A DNA stretch of 55,669 nt from Clostridia bacterium (GCA_017475765.1 JAFVEY010000072.1:1-55669); one strand, 5' to 3'. Positions 33,733 to 48,938 are shown, counted from the first letter of the stretch. A program made the numbers and translations. Notes: generated by a model not told the origin, from the letters alone.

Positions 33733-33823
33733 TATATAATCAACAAATAATCAATTTATCAATAAAAATATTTGTTGAATGTAAATAAAAAATAAATTCC
33801 ATGTTTTTGTTCAGGATAATTTG

Positions 33824-33852
33824 TAGACAAAAATCGAAAAATCTGCTATTAT
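33824..33852 (+). promoter_or_regulatory. glnA promoter
   Basis: TAGACA (33824-33829), 17 bp, TATTAT (33847-33852). The leader to the glnA start is only about 30 nt, too short for an ANTAR-type two-hairpin antiterminator. Confidence 0.6.
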
Positions 33853-33886
33853 AATAAATTGAACATATGCAATATGGAAAGGGGAT

Positions 33887-35191
33887 ATGACGGTGAGATA
33901 TACTGTGAAAGAGGTTTTACAGTTTGTTGAGGGAAACGATGTAAAATTCGTTCGCCTGGTATTCTTCGATATATTCGGAGTAAAGAAAAATATCTCCATT
34001 ATGGCAAGTGAACTTGCATCGGCTTTTAAAAACGGTGCCCATGTTTCTGCATCGAATGTTGCCGGTTTTGACAACGATATCGGCAGCGATCTTCTGCTTT
34101 TTCCCGACCCCAATACGCTCAGGGTGCTGACATGGCGTCCACAGCAGGGAGCGGTGGTCAGACTTCTGTGTGATATACGCCATACAGACGGCAGGGCGTT
34201 TGAGGGCGATGTCAGAACTGTTTTGAAAAAAGCAGTTGAAAAAACCAAATCGCTGGGTTATGAAACAACAGCGGGACTTGCCTGTGAATTCTATCTGTTC
34301 AGACTGGACGACGACGGCAACCCGACAAGACTGCCGCAGGATAAAGCAGGCTATCTTGATGTGGCACCTCTCGATAAGGGCGAAAATGTGCGCAGACAGA
34401 TTTGTTTGACAATGGAGGAAATGGATATCATTCCGCTTTCCTCACACCATGAAAACGGCCCCGGACAGAATGAGATAGATTTCAAGCATTCGGATCTTCT
34501 TTCGGCGGCAGATGATTATTTTACGTTTAAGTCAGTAGTAAAAACAGCCGCCGCTGCAAACGGACTCTATGCTTCGTTTATGCCGAAGCCACTTGCAGAT
34601 AAAAGCGGAAGCGGAATGCACATTAATCTGGTGCTGAAGCAGTACGGCGAAAATATATTCAAAGATGACGGAAACGGACTTTCAAAAACGGCAAAGAGCT
34701 TTATTGCCGGCGTGATGAGAAGAGCGGCTGAAATGACGGTGTTTTTCAATCCGCTTTCCAATTCCTATGCACGTTTCGGTGCTTATGAAGCGCCGATAGA
34801 CATAGACTGGTCGTATGGCAATCATAAAAGCCTGATCAGACTGCTGATGCCGGAAACGGAAAGAGCAAGAGTGGATTTCCGTTCGCCCGATCCTGCCTGC
34901 AATCCGTATGTCTGCTTTGCACTTCTGGTATATGCAGGACTGGAGGGAATCAGGGACGAGCTGGAGCTTTGTGAGCCGAATGAAAAGGGAAATGCTGAAA
35001 TTACGCAGAAGCTGCCGCAGTCACTTGCACAGGCTGTTGAGCTTGCCGGAAAGAGCGAATTTGTCAAAAAATGTCTGCCTGAGCTGATTTACCGCAACTT
35101 TATTGACATGAAGACACAGGAAGCGGAAAAATCCCAGCAAAGCGCAGAGCATCGTCAGAGTCAGGATGACAGATATTTTGAAATTATATAA
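33887..35191 (+). CDS. glnA: Glutamine synthetase, type I
   Basis: Makes glutamine from glutamate, ammonia and ATP. The 434-residue protein has the beta-grasp N-terminal domain (VKFVRLVFFDIFGVKKNISIM) and the catalytic barrel. Metal- and substrate-binding motifs are CEFYLF, HHENGPGQNEIDFKHSD, FMPKPLADKSGSGMHINL and the later RVDFRSPDPACNPY. There is no adenylylation-loop tyrosine segment typical of enterobacterial enzymes. GTG at 33893 is an equally good or better start, because GGGG at 33881-33884 is only 2 nt before ATG 33887 and 8 nt before the GTG. It is followed after 75-80 bp by an ANTAR regulator, a common clostridial arrangement. Confidence 0.96.
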   Translation: MTVRYTVKEVLQFVEGNDVKFVRLVFFDIFGVKKNISIMASELASAFKNGAHVSASNVAGFDNDIGSDLLLFPDPNTLRVLTWRPQQGAVVRLLCDIRHTDGRAFEGDVRTVLKKAVEKTKSLGYETTAGLACEFYLFRLDDDGNPTRLPQDKAGYLDVAPLDKGENVRRQICLTMEEMDIIPLSSHHENGPGQNEIDFKHSDLLSAADDYFTFKSVVKTAAAANGLYASFMPKPLADKSGSGMHINLVLKQYGENIFKDDGNGLSKTAKSFIAGVMRRAAEMTVFFNPLSNSYARFGAYEAPIDIDWSYGNHKSLIRLLMPETERARVDFRSPDPACNPYVCFALLVYAGLEGIRDELELCEPNEKGNAEITQKLPQSLAQAVELAGKSEFVKKCLPELIYRNFIDMKTQEAEKSQQSAEHRQSQDDRYFEII

Positions 35192-35272
35192 TAGGGATAC
35201 CCATATTTAAAAACGAATGATACTTGATTGAATGGCGAAAATTTTGTAAAATAAAGAAAAGGGTGTTTGGCT

Positions 35273-35842
35273 TTGGACAGTATACTGATAGTTGCGTCAA
35301 AGGAGCAGGCAGCTGCTTCTTTCAGCCAGCTGCTTAGAGCCGAACGATACTGCAATACGGTGTCCGCCAAAAGCGGATCCGAGGCAAGAAGGCTCTGTTC
35401 TGAGCGTGATTTTGAGCTTGTTATTATCAATGCACCTCTTTCCGATGAATTCGGGGACAGTCTGGCTGTGGACATACTGAAGGAATCAACGGCGGCTGTG
35501 ATACTTGCCGTCAAGGCGGAGCTGGAAGCAATGGCTGAAAGCAAAACCACAGAGTTTGGTGCCTTTGTCATTGCAAAGCCTGTGAGCAGACTGCTTTTTT
35601 CAAAGGCTGTCAGACTGGCTGCCGCAACGCAGAACCGTCTGAGCGGTGTTAAGCGAGAAAATATCAAGCTGCAGAAAAAGATTGATGATATAAGGATCAT
35701 CAACCGTGCAAAGTATATTCTGATGGAATATCTTTCGATGAGTGAGTCGCAGGCTCATAAATATCTTGAAAAACAGGCGATGGATCTTCGCCTGACGAAA
35801 ATTGAGGTTGCCAAAAATCTGCTCAGTACCTATGACGGCTGA
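35273..35842 (+). CDS. ANTAR-domain regulator with degenerate receiver
   Basis: A 189-residue RNA-binding antiterminator. The N-terminal receiver-like domain (about 1-115) has lost the phosphoryl-accepting Asp: the equivalent position reads IINAPL, with Asn, and the acidic pair after beta1 is missing (LIVASKEQ). The switch lysine remains (IAKPVS). A coiled-coil linker leads to the ANTAR domain (about 130-185, INRAKYILMEYLSMSESQAHKYLEKQAMD), which binds dual-hairpin RNA to prevent termination. TTG 35273 is chosen because GGG at 35261-35263 is 9 nt upstream. Placement after glnA suggests control of nitrogen-assimilation transcripts. Loss of the Asp implies control by ligand or partner rather than phosphorylation. 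Confidence 0.87.
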   Translation: MDSILIVASKEQAAASFSQLLRAERYCNTVSAKSGSEARRLCSERDFELVIINAPLSDEFGDSLAVDILKESTAAVILAVKAELEAMAESKTTEFGAFVIAKPVSRLLFSKAVRLAAATQNRLSGVKRENIKLQKKIDDIRIINRAKYILMEYLSMSESQAHKYLEKQAMDLRLTKIEVAKNLLSTYDG

Positions 35843-35868
35843 ATTTTAAGCTGAGGATATATTGATGT

Positions 35869-35926
35869 CCGGATAGGTTTATTCCGGTATCATCAGGAGC
35901 ATTCCGATGATTCAGCCGGTTTTATT
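35869..35926 (+). terminator. Terminator with competing upstream hairpin before carA
   Basis: CCGG (35884-35887) can pair with CCGG (35916-35919), enclosing ATCATC/GATGAT and GGA/TCC pairs and followed by TTTTATTT. The same CCGG can instead pair within CCGGA/TCCGG (35869-35887). It may simply end the glnA-ANTAR operon, or be a carAB attenuator. Confidence 0.4.
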
Positions 35927-35965
35927 TAAACTGCACAAATTTATTATACAGGAGGATAACAGCAA

Positions 35966-37043
35966 ATGGAGAAGAAAGCTTATCTTTTGTTGGAAAACGG
36001 AGATGTGTACGAGGGGTTCGCCTTCGGTGCGGAAAAGGAGGTTATCGGGGAGCTTGTATTTACAACAGCTATGACAGGCTATCTTGAAACACTAACCGAC
36101 CCCAGCTATTTCGGTCAGATTGTCTGCCAGACATTTCCTTTGATTGGTAATTACGGTGTTATTCCCTCCGATTTTGAGAGCAAGAAGCCGGCGCTTACCG
36201 CTTATATTGTAAGAGAGTGGTGTCAACGGCCGTCCAATTTCAGGTGTGACGGGGTGCTTGACACTTTTTTAAAGAAAAGCAATATTCCGGGTATATATGG
36301 TATTGATACACGCTGCCTTACCAAAACGGTTCGTGAATACGGTGTCATGAATGCCGCTGTCAAATACAGCGAACCGACAGATGAGGATCTCGAAGCACTC
36401 AGACCATACAGGATAACAAAGGCTGTCAGCAGCGTTACCACCGCTGAGCCTGAAACCTTCAAGGCGGATCATGCAGAATATAATGTTGTGCTGATGGATT
36501 TCGGCGCAAAGGATAATATAAGAAGAGAGCTTGTCAAAAGAGGCTGCAATGTCACCGTTGTTCCCGGAGATACTGCTGCTGAAGAAATAAAGGCGCTGAA
36601 CCCTGACGGCATCATGCTTTCAAACGGCCCCGGAGATCCTGCCGAAAATACAGGCATCATTGAGGAGCTGAAAAAACTCGCTGAGTATAAGATCCCGACC
36701 TTCGGAATATGTCTGGGTCATCAGCTGATGGCTCTTTCACAGGGAGCAAAAACCGAAAAGCTCAAATATGGTCACAGAGGTGCCAATCAGCCGGCAACCG
36801 ATACACAGACAGGCAGAGTGTATATCACAAGTCAGAATCACGGCTATGCGGTGGTTGCTTCCACGCTTCCGGATAATGCTTATGAGAGCTTTGTCAATGC
36901 TAATGACGGCACTTGTGAGGGCGTTACCTATAAAAATATACCTTGCTTTACAGTACAGTTCCACCCGGAGGCTTGCGGAGGTCCGCTTGATACCTCGTTC
37001 TTGTTTGACAGATTTATAAAAATGATGAAGGAGGACAAAAACA

Positions 37044-37051
<8 letters not shown>
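35966..37051 (+). CDS. carA: Carbamoyl-phosphate synthase small (glutaminase) subunit
   Basis: Hydrolyses glutamine and channels ammonia to CarB. The 361-residue protein has the CarA N-terminal domain (LLLENGDVYEGFAFG, TGYLETLTDPSYFGQIV) and the class I glutaminase domain with the nucleophile Cys in FGICLGHQLM and the His/Glu pair near VQFHPEACGGP. The ATG follows AGGAGG. It overlaps the carB-dapF start by 8 bp, so subunits are made in coupled fashion. It heads a carA, carB-dapF, pyrG set. Confidence 0.96.
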
Positions 37052-42715
<5,664 letters not shown>

Positions 42716-42722
42716 TAATATA

Positions 42723-42767
42723 CAGGCAGTATGTAATGCACTTACAGCATGGCATACTGCCTGTTTT
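42723..42767 (+). terminator. Intrinsic terminator after pyrG
   Basis: CAGGCAGTATG (42723-42733) pairs perfectly with CATACTGCCTG (42753-42763), then TTTT. Confidence 0.9.
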
Positions 42768-42808
42768 GGGTTTGAATGATATGTTTTTGAAAAAATTGCA
42801 GTTTTCTA

Positions 42809-42837
42809 TTGATAAAATTGCAAAAATATTATAGAAT
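42809..42837 (+). promoter_or_regulatory. dapL promoter
   Basis: TTGATA (42809-42814), 17 bp, TAGAAT (42832-42837). The 60-nt leader contains only a small hairpin (ACCGT/ACGGT) and no recognisable lysine riboswitch. Confidence 0.65.
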
Positions 42838-42903
42838 GTTATTGTAAGCTCATTACATACCGTGCCTGTAACGGTGCGAAAAAAGTGAAAAGGAGAAAAA
42901 AGA

Positions 42904-44112
42904 ATGCCAAGTCTGAACGAAAATTTTTTGAAACTGGAAAAGAATTATCTTTTCATAAACATTGCCAAGAAGATCAATGTCTTTATTGAAGCAAATCCCG
43001 ACAAAAAGGATCATATTATCCGTATGGGTATCGGAGATGTAACTCTTCCGATTGCGCCGTGTGTGGTGGAGGCTGTTAAAAAAGGCGCAGAGGAAATGGG
43101 CGTCAAGGAAACCTTCAAGGGTTATGAGGACAGCGGCACAGGCTATGACTTCCTCAAGGATGCAATTGCGGATTATTACAAAAGCTTCGGTGCAGACGTA
43201 AAATCTTCCGAGATACGTATCAGCGACGGCGCAAAATCGGACTGCGGTAATATTGTTGATATTTTCGGCGATGATAATGTTGTGCTTATCACTGACCCGG
43301 CTTATCCTGTTTATGTGGATTCCAATCTTATGAGCGGCAGAAAGGTGATTTATGCCGATTGTACAAAGGAAAACGGTTTCTGTGCCGTACCTGATAAAAA
43401 CGTACACGCAGACCTGATATACCTTTGCTCACCTAACAACCCCACAGGAGCTGTGTTTACAAAACAGCAGCTGAAGGCATGGGTTGATTATGCCATCGAC
43501 AATAAGGCGATCATCATTTATGACGCTGCCTATGAAGCATTCATCACAGAGCCTGATATTCCGAGAAGTATTTTTGAGATCGAGGGCGCAAGAAAATGTG
43601 CTATTGAAATTTGCTCGCTTTCTAAAACGGCAGGATTTACCGGTATGCGCTGCGGCTATACAGTCATTCCCGATGAGCTGGAGTCAGAGGCTTCCGACGG
43701 AAGCAAGGTCAGCATTTCTCAGCTTTGGGGCAGACGTCAGGGCTCCAAATTCAACGGCGTTTCCTATCCTGTTCAGTGCGGTGCTGCCGCTGTTTTCAGC
43801 GATGAGGGCAGAGAGCAGATCAAGGTGAATCTTGAATACTACAAGGAAAATGCAAGAATTATTGGTGCTGCTCTTGACGAACTGGGAATCTATTATACAG
43901 GCGGTAAAAATTCGCCGTATATCTGGCTTGAATGCCCCAACGGCATGAAATCGTGGGAGTTTTTTGACTATCTTCTGAATGAAGCCAATGTTGTCGGCAC
44001 ACCCGGCGCAGGCTTCGGTAAAAACGGAGAAGGATTCTTCCGTTTGACTTCCTTTGGCGACAGAGACAAGACGATCGAAGCGGTGGAAAGAATCAAAAAG
44101 CTGCTGAAATAA
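42904..44112 (+). CDS. dapL: LL-diaminopimelate aminotransferase
   Basis: A PLP-dependent class I/II aminotransferase of 402 residues that makes LL-diaminopimelate directly from tetrahydrodipicolinate, the short lysine/peptidoglycan route. Family features are NYLFINIAKKINVF, IIRMGIGDVTLPI, KGYEDSGTGYDFLKDAI, SDGAKSDCGNIVDIF, the PLP lysine in SLSKTAGFTGMRCGY, and WGRRQGSKFNGVSYPVQ. The product is the substrate of DapF, which is fused to CarB 1.8 kb upstream. AAAAGGAG precedes the ATG. It has its own promoter and terminator. Confidence 0.96.
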   Translation: MPSLNENFLKLEKNYLFINIAKKINVFIEANPDKKDHIIRMGIGDVTLPIAPCVVEAVKKGAEEMGVKETFKGYEDSGTGYDFLKDAIADYYKSFGADVKSSEIRISDGAKSDCGNIVDIFGDDNVVLITDPAYPVYVDSNLMSGRKVIYADCTKENGFCAVPDKNVHADLIYLCSPNNPTGAVFTKQQLKAWVDYAIDNKAIIIYDAAYEAFITEPDIPRSIFEIEGARKCAIEICSLSKTAGFTGMRCGYTVIPDELESEASDGSKVSISQLWGRRQGSKFNGVSYPVQCGAAAVFSDEGREQIKVNLEYYKENARIIGAALDELGIYYTGGKNSPYIWLECPNGMKSWEFFDYLLNEANVVGTPGAGFGKNGEGFFRLTSFGDRDKTIEAVERIKKLLK

Positions 44113-44140
44113 ACTGATAATCCGATTATAATCAATCTGC

Positions 44141-44190
44141 ATACAGCCGCCCGCTGAGTTCCGGACTTTGCGGACGGCTGTATTGTTTCC
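44141..44190 (+). terminator. Intrinsic terminator after dapL
   Basis: ATACAGCCG (44141-44149) pairs with CGGCTGTAT (44175-44183), extended by CCCGC/GCGGA-type pairs, then TGTTT. The T run is short. Confidence 0.7.
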
Positions 44191-44205
44191 GGAAAATGTT
44201 AGCAC

Positions 44206-44234
44206 TTGAAAAAACACGAATAGTATGCGATAAT
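44206..44234 (+). promoter_or_regulatory. Promoter of the surface subtilase gene
   Basis: TTGAAA (44206-44211), 17 bp, GATAAT (44229-44234). Confidence 0.55.
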
Positions 44235-44291
44235 AAAATGATAATATATGTAGACCATACAGGGTATTATGGATTTTGGAGTGACAAGAAT

Positions 44292-47200
44292 ATGAAAAAA
44301 GGGATATATTGTACCTTGCTGGCGCTGACCCTTACAGCAGCGGTTTTTCTGCTGCCTATTCTGAATTCCGGATATGCGCCGGAAGCCGATAACGGCTCGG
44401 AGGCAGGAAGATCATCCTACAATATCGTTGACAAAAAGGATAATCAGACATCGTCTCCGGAGGTGACAACGCCGAAAAGCGATGAAACGGTAACATTTAT
44501 CATTACAGTGGAAGGAAATTCCTTCCTTGATACGGTTTTTTCATCGGGAGGAAAATATCATAATGCAGCAGAATTGATCGGTTCTGAGGATTTCAGGCAG
44601 TATTCCGATCAGCTAAAAAAATCTCAGGCGGTAGTAAAAGCAAGCATCAGAAGGATCGTTCCGGAAGCAGGTTTTGATAATTGCTTTACCTACAATACGG
44701 TTCTGAACGGTTTCAGTGTGACAGCTCCTTATAGCAGCCGCTCAAAGCTCGAAAAAATAAGCGGAGTTTTATCGGTAACACTTTCTTCAAGTCAGAGTGC
44801 TGTGATTACAGAAACAGGTGATTCCGCTGATGAGAATAAAGGCACTTCCCTGTCTGCCGGCAGTATGACCGGTATCCAAAAAGCATATTCCGAAGAGCTT
44901 ACAGGAAAGGGCAGCGTTATCGCTGTAATAGACAACGGATTTAATTGTTCGGATGAGATGTTTACGGTTTCACCTTCCGGCAGCAGCTATACAAAGGAAA
45001 AATTATCTTCCATGATATCCTCGGCAGGCTTCAATATCAATAGCGGCGCTGATACCTATAAAAGCGGCAAGATCATTTATGCTTATGACTATGCCGAAAG
45101 AGATGACGATACCTATGTTTCCGCTTCCGGTCACGGCACAAAAACCGCAGCTGCAGCGGCAGGCTGCAGCAGTTTGGAGAACGGATACAAAGGAGCGGCA
45201 TATAACAGCAGCCTTATTCTGATGAAGGTTTTCGCTGATAATGAAAACAGCGCTTCGGATGATGTCCTTCTGGCGGCGCTTGACGATGCGGCAAAGCTTT
45301 CTCCGGATGTGATCAATCTAAGTCTGGGCGTTCCGAGAACCAACAGCACAGCAGAACTTTTTGAAGGTGTTTATAGCCGCCTTTCCCAATCCGGCATATA
45401 TATTGCGGCTTCGGCGGGAAATGATTCCGAAAACCTCAGGGATATCAGCGAAAAGGGAATAGGCGCTGCTTATACGGATTACAGCACGATATCTTACCCG
45501 TCCTCTCTTGCGTGTGTTACATCTGTCGGAGCAGTTGACAGCAATCAGAGAAGCTCCTGCTATTTTACGGATGATGACGGAAAAGAATTGGAATATCAGG
45601 AAATACTGTCGGAAGATCCTGACGCTCCGCAGTTCTTGGCGCTTGGAAGGTGCGAATATGTCTATCTTTCGGCGGCAGGAGAGAGCAGGGATTATAATGA
45701 TATGGATGTTTCGGGGAAAATTGTGGTTGTAAAGGGCGGTGTGCTTGATTTTTCCGAAAAGATAATCAATGCTGCTGATGCAGATGCCGCAGGCATTATT
45801 ATATTTACGGATGACGAATTATATTACAGCTTTCAAACGGAGGACAAACTCATTCCGGCAGCGGTGGTTTCCTCAGAGCTGGAGGAATATTTTGAATCCT
45901 ATCCTGCCGGGACTCTCACACCCTCTGATGAGCAGAAGCTCTTTGCGGTTAAAAGCGCAGGCAAACCGTCTGTATTCACTTCCTACGGAGTTACATCTGA
46001 TCTCCGGCTTAAGCCCGACATTATGGCTCCGGGAACGGATATTGAAACAGGCAGCGGAAAAATCAGCGGTACTTCTGCTTCTTCGGCAATTATATCCGGC
46101 ACAGCTGCTGTTTTGGGTGAGTATGCTGATATGAGATATTCGGGCGTTGTGGAAAAAAATACGCTGATCAAAGCGTTGATGATGAATACGGCTGACCCGA
46201 TCAGGTATGATGACGACAGGTATTATACACCCCGCCTTCAGGGAGCAGGCGTTTTGAATGTGGAAAATGTACTTTCGGCAAAAGCTGTCATTATGGCGGA
46301 CGGCGCAGCTTCCGCAAGTATCGGAGACAGCGAGGAAGGAAGCTACCGCTTTGCAATGACGCTGACATCCTTAAGCGAAAAGGATGAGAGCTATCAGCTT
46401 TCCTATTTGCTTCAGACGGATAAGTACAGCGGCAAGGGAAATGAGATTTATAACCTTCTGATTCCCGAAAATATTTCGGAACAGGCAGAGGTCGGTTTTT
46501 ATTCTGACGATAAGGAAATCAAAGAGATCGTTGTTCCGGCAGGGGAAAGCGTTTCCTTTGAAATGCGTATCCGTCTTTTGCCTGAAATGGTGCTTGCCTG
46601 TAAAGTGCTTGCGCCTAATGGTTTTTATGTTGACGGCTTCGTTTTTCTTTCGGCACAGGAGGGCGCTTCCCTTCACCTTCCGCTGATGGGATACTGCGGA
46701 AGTTGGTCAGGAGCAGAAATATTCGATTCTACGGAATATGAAACTGACAGCAAGCCTGTTATCGGGAACGGAACATTGACGGCAACTGCTGCTCTGGGCA
46801 GTACTTATCCTGATTTCAGGCTCGGAATGAATATGACAACGGGTCTGTATGATGCAGAGCATATTTCTGTCGGAAAGGATACGGTAAAAAATTATCTTGA
46901 TATCTCCGTTGCAGGAACATCGTTCATCATGCCTGATCTCTATCTTATCCGTGATGCTGCCAACTATACTATTTCTGTTGCCGACAGCAATGGCAAAAAG
47001 ATATTTGAGCATAATCTGGGAACAGTTTCATCCTTTGTAAGCGGAGGAAATGACCCTTATCTGGGATTGCTGGGCAGCTTCAATTCTGACGGACTCAAAA
47101 ATCTTTTTGCAGAGCTTGACGAGGGAGAGTATACATATACCGTTACTGCATCTTCCATTTCGTCTGACGGTTCGGCAGCGGCACCCCAGTCGTTATCATA

Positions 47201-48071
47201 TCATTTTACTGTTGACAATACTGCTCCGACAAATACATCGGACAGGGTATACACTAAAAATGACAGAGTATATCTTGAACTCAAAGCAAAGGATAAAAAC
47301 GGCATACAGGGATTTTTGCTTTATACAGCTAATGAATCCAATGGCAAATACACCTATTCCGACCGCCTTTCCGATCTCATTTCGGACGGGTATATCAGCG
47401 CTGACGCTTATAAACTGGTAAAGGTTCAATCAGATGAAACAAGTGCCATATATACTTATGATATCACGGAGCTTCAGCACCAGTTATCAAGACTCGGCAT
47501 CTATTCAAGCGAAGCTGTAAGTGAAAGACCTTCGTCATACAAGATTTTTTACAGAGCGGCAGATTATGCCTATAATCTCTCAAAACCTGCACTTTGCGGC
47601 ACCATTCCTCTCGGAGCGGTAACTTATAAAATAACGGATACAGACGGTATTCCCGTGAGCGGAGTGACAATGTCGCTCGGCGATCTGACAGCCCAAAGCT
47701 CAGCGGACGGAACTGTAAGATTTGAAAATGTTATTCCCGATATGTACGGCGCAAGAATCACTGATCTGCCCGAGGGCTGCAAAACCGATTTTTATGCCGA
47801 TATTGTCAGAATACACATCGGCAGACTGTATTATTCGGGAAAGATAATAATAGAAAGAACCAAGGAAGCGCAGCTGGCAGAAACTGCTGTGGAAAACGAA
47901 GAATCTGAGATTTCCGGGGTGAAAACGGTTAAATCCGATCATGAAGCCGTGAACAGCAAGACACCTACTGAGGTCGATTCGGTGTTTGCTTTGATATTTG
48001 TTGCTGTTTTGCTGATTATTTCTGCGGCATCGTTTATACTTAGCAGATATAAAAAAAGAGATAAAAATTGA
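44292..48071 (+). CDS. Membrane-anchored S8 (subtilisin-like) serine peptidase
   Basis: A 1259-residue exported protease. It has an N-terminal signal segment (about 1-30), an inhibitor-I9-like propeptide region (about 60-170) and the S8 catalytic domain. The catalytic triad is D214 (VIAVIDNGF), H281 (SGHGTKT) and S595 (GTSASSA). A PA-type domain is inserted before the Ser motif (about 445-545). Beta-sandwich domains fill about 670-1170, including an Ig-like part with HFTVDNTAPT, and a carboxypeptidase-regulatory-like repeat (GIPVSGVTMSLGDLTAQSSADGTVRF) lies near 1145-1190. A hydrophobic helix at about 1229-1250 followed by RYKKRDKN anchors it in the membrane. The layout resembles lactocepin/C5a-peptidase proteases. 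ATG 44292 follows GGAG by 10 nt. Confidence 0.9.
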   Translation: MKKGIYCTLLALTLTAAVFLLPILNSGYAPEADNGSEAGRSSYNIVDKKDNQTSSPEVTTPKSDETVTFIITVEGNSFLDTVFSSGGKYHNAAELIGSEDFRQYSDQLKKSQAVVKASIRRIVPEAGFDNCFTYNTVLNGFSVTAPYSSRSKLEKISGVLSVTLSSSQSAVITETGDSADENKGTSLSAGSMTGIQKAYSEELTGKGSVIAVIDNGFNCSDEMFTVSPSGSSYTKEKLSSMISSAGFNINSGADTYKSGKIIYAYDYAERDDDTYVSASGHGTKTAAAAAGCSSLENGYKGAAYNSSLILMKVFADNENSASDDVLLAALDDAAKLSPDVINLSLGVPRTNSTAELFEGVYSRLSQSGIYIAASAGNDSENLRDISEKGIGAAYTDYSTISYPSSLACVTSVGAVDSNQRSSCYFTDDDGKELEYQEILSEDPDAPQFLALGRCEYVYLSAAGESRDYNDMDVSGKIVVVKGGVLDFSEKIINAADADAAGIIIFTDDELYYSFQTEDKLIPAAVVSSELEEYFESYPAGTLTPSDEQKLFAVKSAGKPSVFTSYGVTSDLRLKPDIMAPGTDIETGSGKISGTSASSAIISGTAAVLGEYADMRYSGVVEKNTLIKALMMNTADPIRYDDDRYYTPRLQGAGVLNVENVLSAKAVIMADGAASASIGDSEEGSYRFAMTLTSLSEKDESYQLSYLLQTDKYSGKGNEIYNLLIPENISEQAEVGFYSDDKEIKEIVVPAGESVSFEMRIRLLPEMVLACKVLAPNGFYVDGFVFLSAQEGASLHLPLMGYCGSWSGAEIFDSTEYETDSKPVIGNGTLTATAALGSTYPDFRLGMNMTTGLYDAEHISVGKDTVKNYLDISVAGTSFIMPDLYLIRDAANYTISVADSNGKKIFEHNLGTVSSFVSGGNDPYLGLLGSFNSDGLKNLFAELDEGEYTYTVTASSISSDGSAAAPQSLSYHFTVDNTAPTNTSDRVYTKNDRVYLELKAKDKNGIQGFLLYTANESNGKYTYSDRLSDLISDGYISADAYKLVKVQSDETSAIYTYDITELQHQLSRLGIYSSEAVSERPSSYKIFYRAADYAYNLSKPALCGTIPLGAVTYKITDTDGIPVSGVTMSLGDLTAQSSADGTVRFENVIPDMYGARITDLPEGCKTDFYADIVRIHIGRLYYSGKIIIERTKEAQLAETAVENEESEISGVKTVKSDHEAVNSKTPTEVDSVFALIFVAVLLIISAASFILSRYKKRDKN

Positions 48072-48135
48072 TCTGAAATGACAGCAATGGTGTTTATTAT
48101 GTTTGATAAATTTTTGCTCTCTGTGTCATAGCGGC

Positions 48136-48164
48136 TTGAATAAGGTTAAATTTTATGGTATAAT
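48136..48164 (+). promoter_or_regulatory. Promoter of the first PAP2 gene
   Basis: TTGAAT (48136-48141), 17 bp, TATAAT (48159-48164). The transcript would have a leader of about 160 nt, in which I see no clear structure. Confidence 0.7.
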
Positions 48165-48332
48165 ACAAAATACAGCTGTTTTTCAGATATCACTCAAAAA
48201 GGGCAATGTCATTAGCTTACGAAAAAGTTGCTTGATGATTCTTTATTCTTTTGAAACCTTTTTAATAATAATGAATAATGGCAAAAGTTATAGCTGCTTA
48301 AATTGATGATATTGTCAGAAAGGGGGACGCTT

Positions 48333-48878
48333 ATGCTCAAACGTATTCAGGCATGGGATAACAGAATTCTTACAAAGCTTTCCGAAAAGCATACACCAAA
48401 ACTGAATAGGATCATGGTTCTGATTACCACCACAGGCAATTACGGATATATATGGTTTGCGCTTTGCGTTCCCTTGATTATTGCCAATAAATTCCGCCTT
48501 ACCGGCTTTACTATGATACTTGCTATGCTGATAACAGGACTGACAGGCGAGATAACGATCAAACATATTGTCGGCAGAGTGCGGCCGTGCAACAGGGAGT
48601 TCGGAAAGGATCTTCTGATCAAGCATCCGGCGCACTATTCCTTTCCGTCAGGGCATACAGCTTCATCCTTTGCTGTTTCAATGGTAATGCTCCTGATGCT
48701 GCCGGTATTATTTGTTCCTGTGATTGTTTATGCCTGCCTGATGGGGTTTTCGAGAATGTATCTTCTTGTTCATTACCCGACTGATGTGATTGCAGGCGCT
48801 GTTCTCGGAATTATATGCGGAACAGTTGCGGTAACACTTTCTCCATACATACCGCTGTTTACATTCTTAGCTTTTTAG
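48333..48878 (+). CDS. PAP2-family membrane phosphatase
   Basis: A 181-residue membrane phosphatase of the type 2 phosphatidic acid phosphatase superfamily, acting on lipid or isoprenoid pyro/phosphates at the outer face. The three catalytic motifs are KHIVGRVRP, PSGHT and SRMYLLVHYPTDV. Five to six hydrophobic segments are present. ATG 48333 is chosen because AAAGGGGG ends 6 nt upstream. Undecaprenyl-pyrophosphate or phosphatidylglycerophosphate could be the substrate. A second, distinct PAP2 gene lies at 54313-54861. Confidence 0.9.
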   Translation: MLKRIQAWDNRILTKLSEKHTPKLNRIMVLITTTGNYGYIWFALCVPLIIANKFRLTGFTMILAMLITGLTGEITIKHIVGRVRPCNREFGKDLLIKHPAHYSFPSGHTASSFAVSMVMLLMLPVLFVPVIVYACLMGFSRMYLLVHYPTDVIAGAVLGIICGTVAVTLSPYIPLFTFLAF

Positions 48879-48916
48879 CCTTCGGAGCGCTTCGGTGCTG
48901 TGGAGGTTTTTCTTTG
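48879..48916 (+). terminator. Intrinsic terminator after the first PAP2 gene
   Basis: CCTTCGGAGC pairs with GTGCTGTGGAGG through G-U pairs and one mismatch around a GCTTCG loop, then TTTTTCTTT. It abuts the stop codon. Confidence 0.6.
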
Positions 48917-48938
48917 TAAAAAAATATTCAAAAATATA

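Noticed and set aside
32652-33746. Long minus-strand open frame of about 364 codons
   Set aside because: It lies opposite both ABC permease genes, has a His/Arg/Asp-rich antisense composition, no ribosome site and no family pattern; the plus-strand frames show clear membrane-protein character.
42844-42903. Possible lysine riboswitch in the dapL leader
   Set aside because: The leader is only about 60 nt and holds one 5-bp hairpin, far too short for an L-box.
48103-48306. 67-codon plus-strand frame before the first PAP2 gene
   Set aside because: It spans a promoter (48136-48164), has no ribosome site and shows no protein-like conservation.
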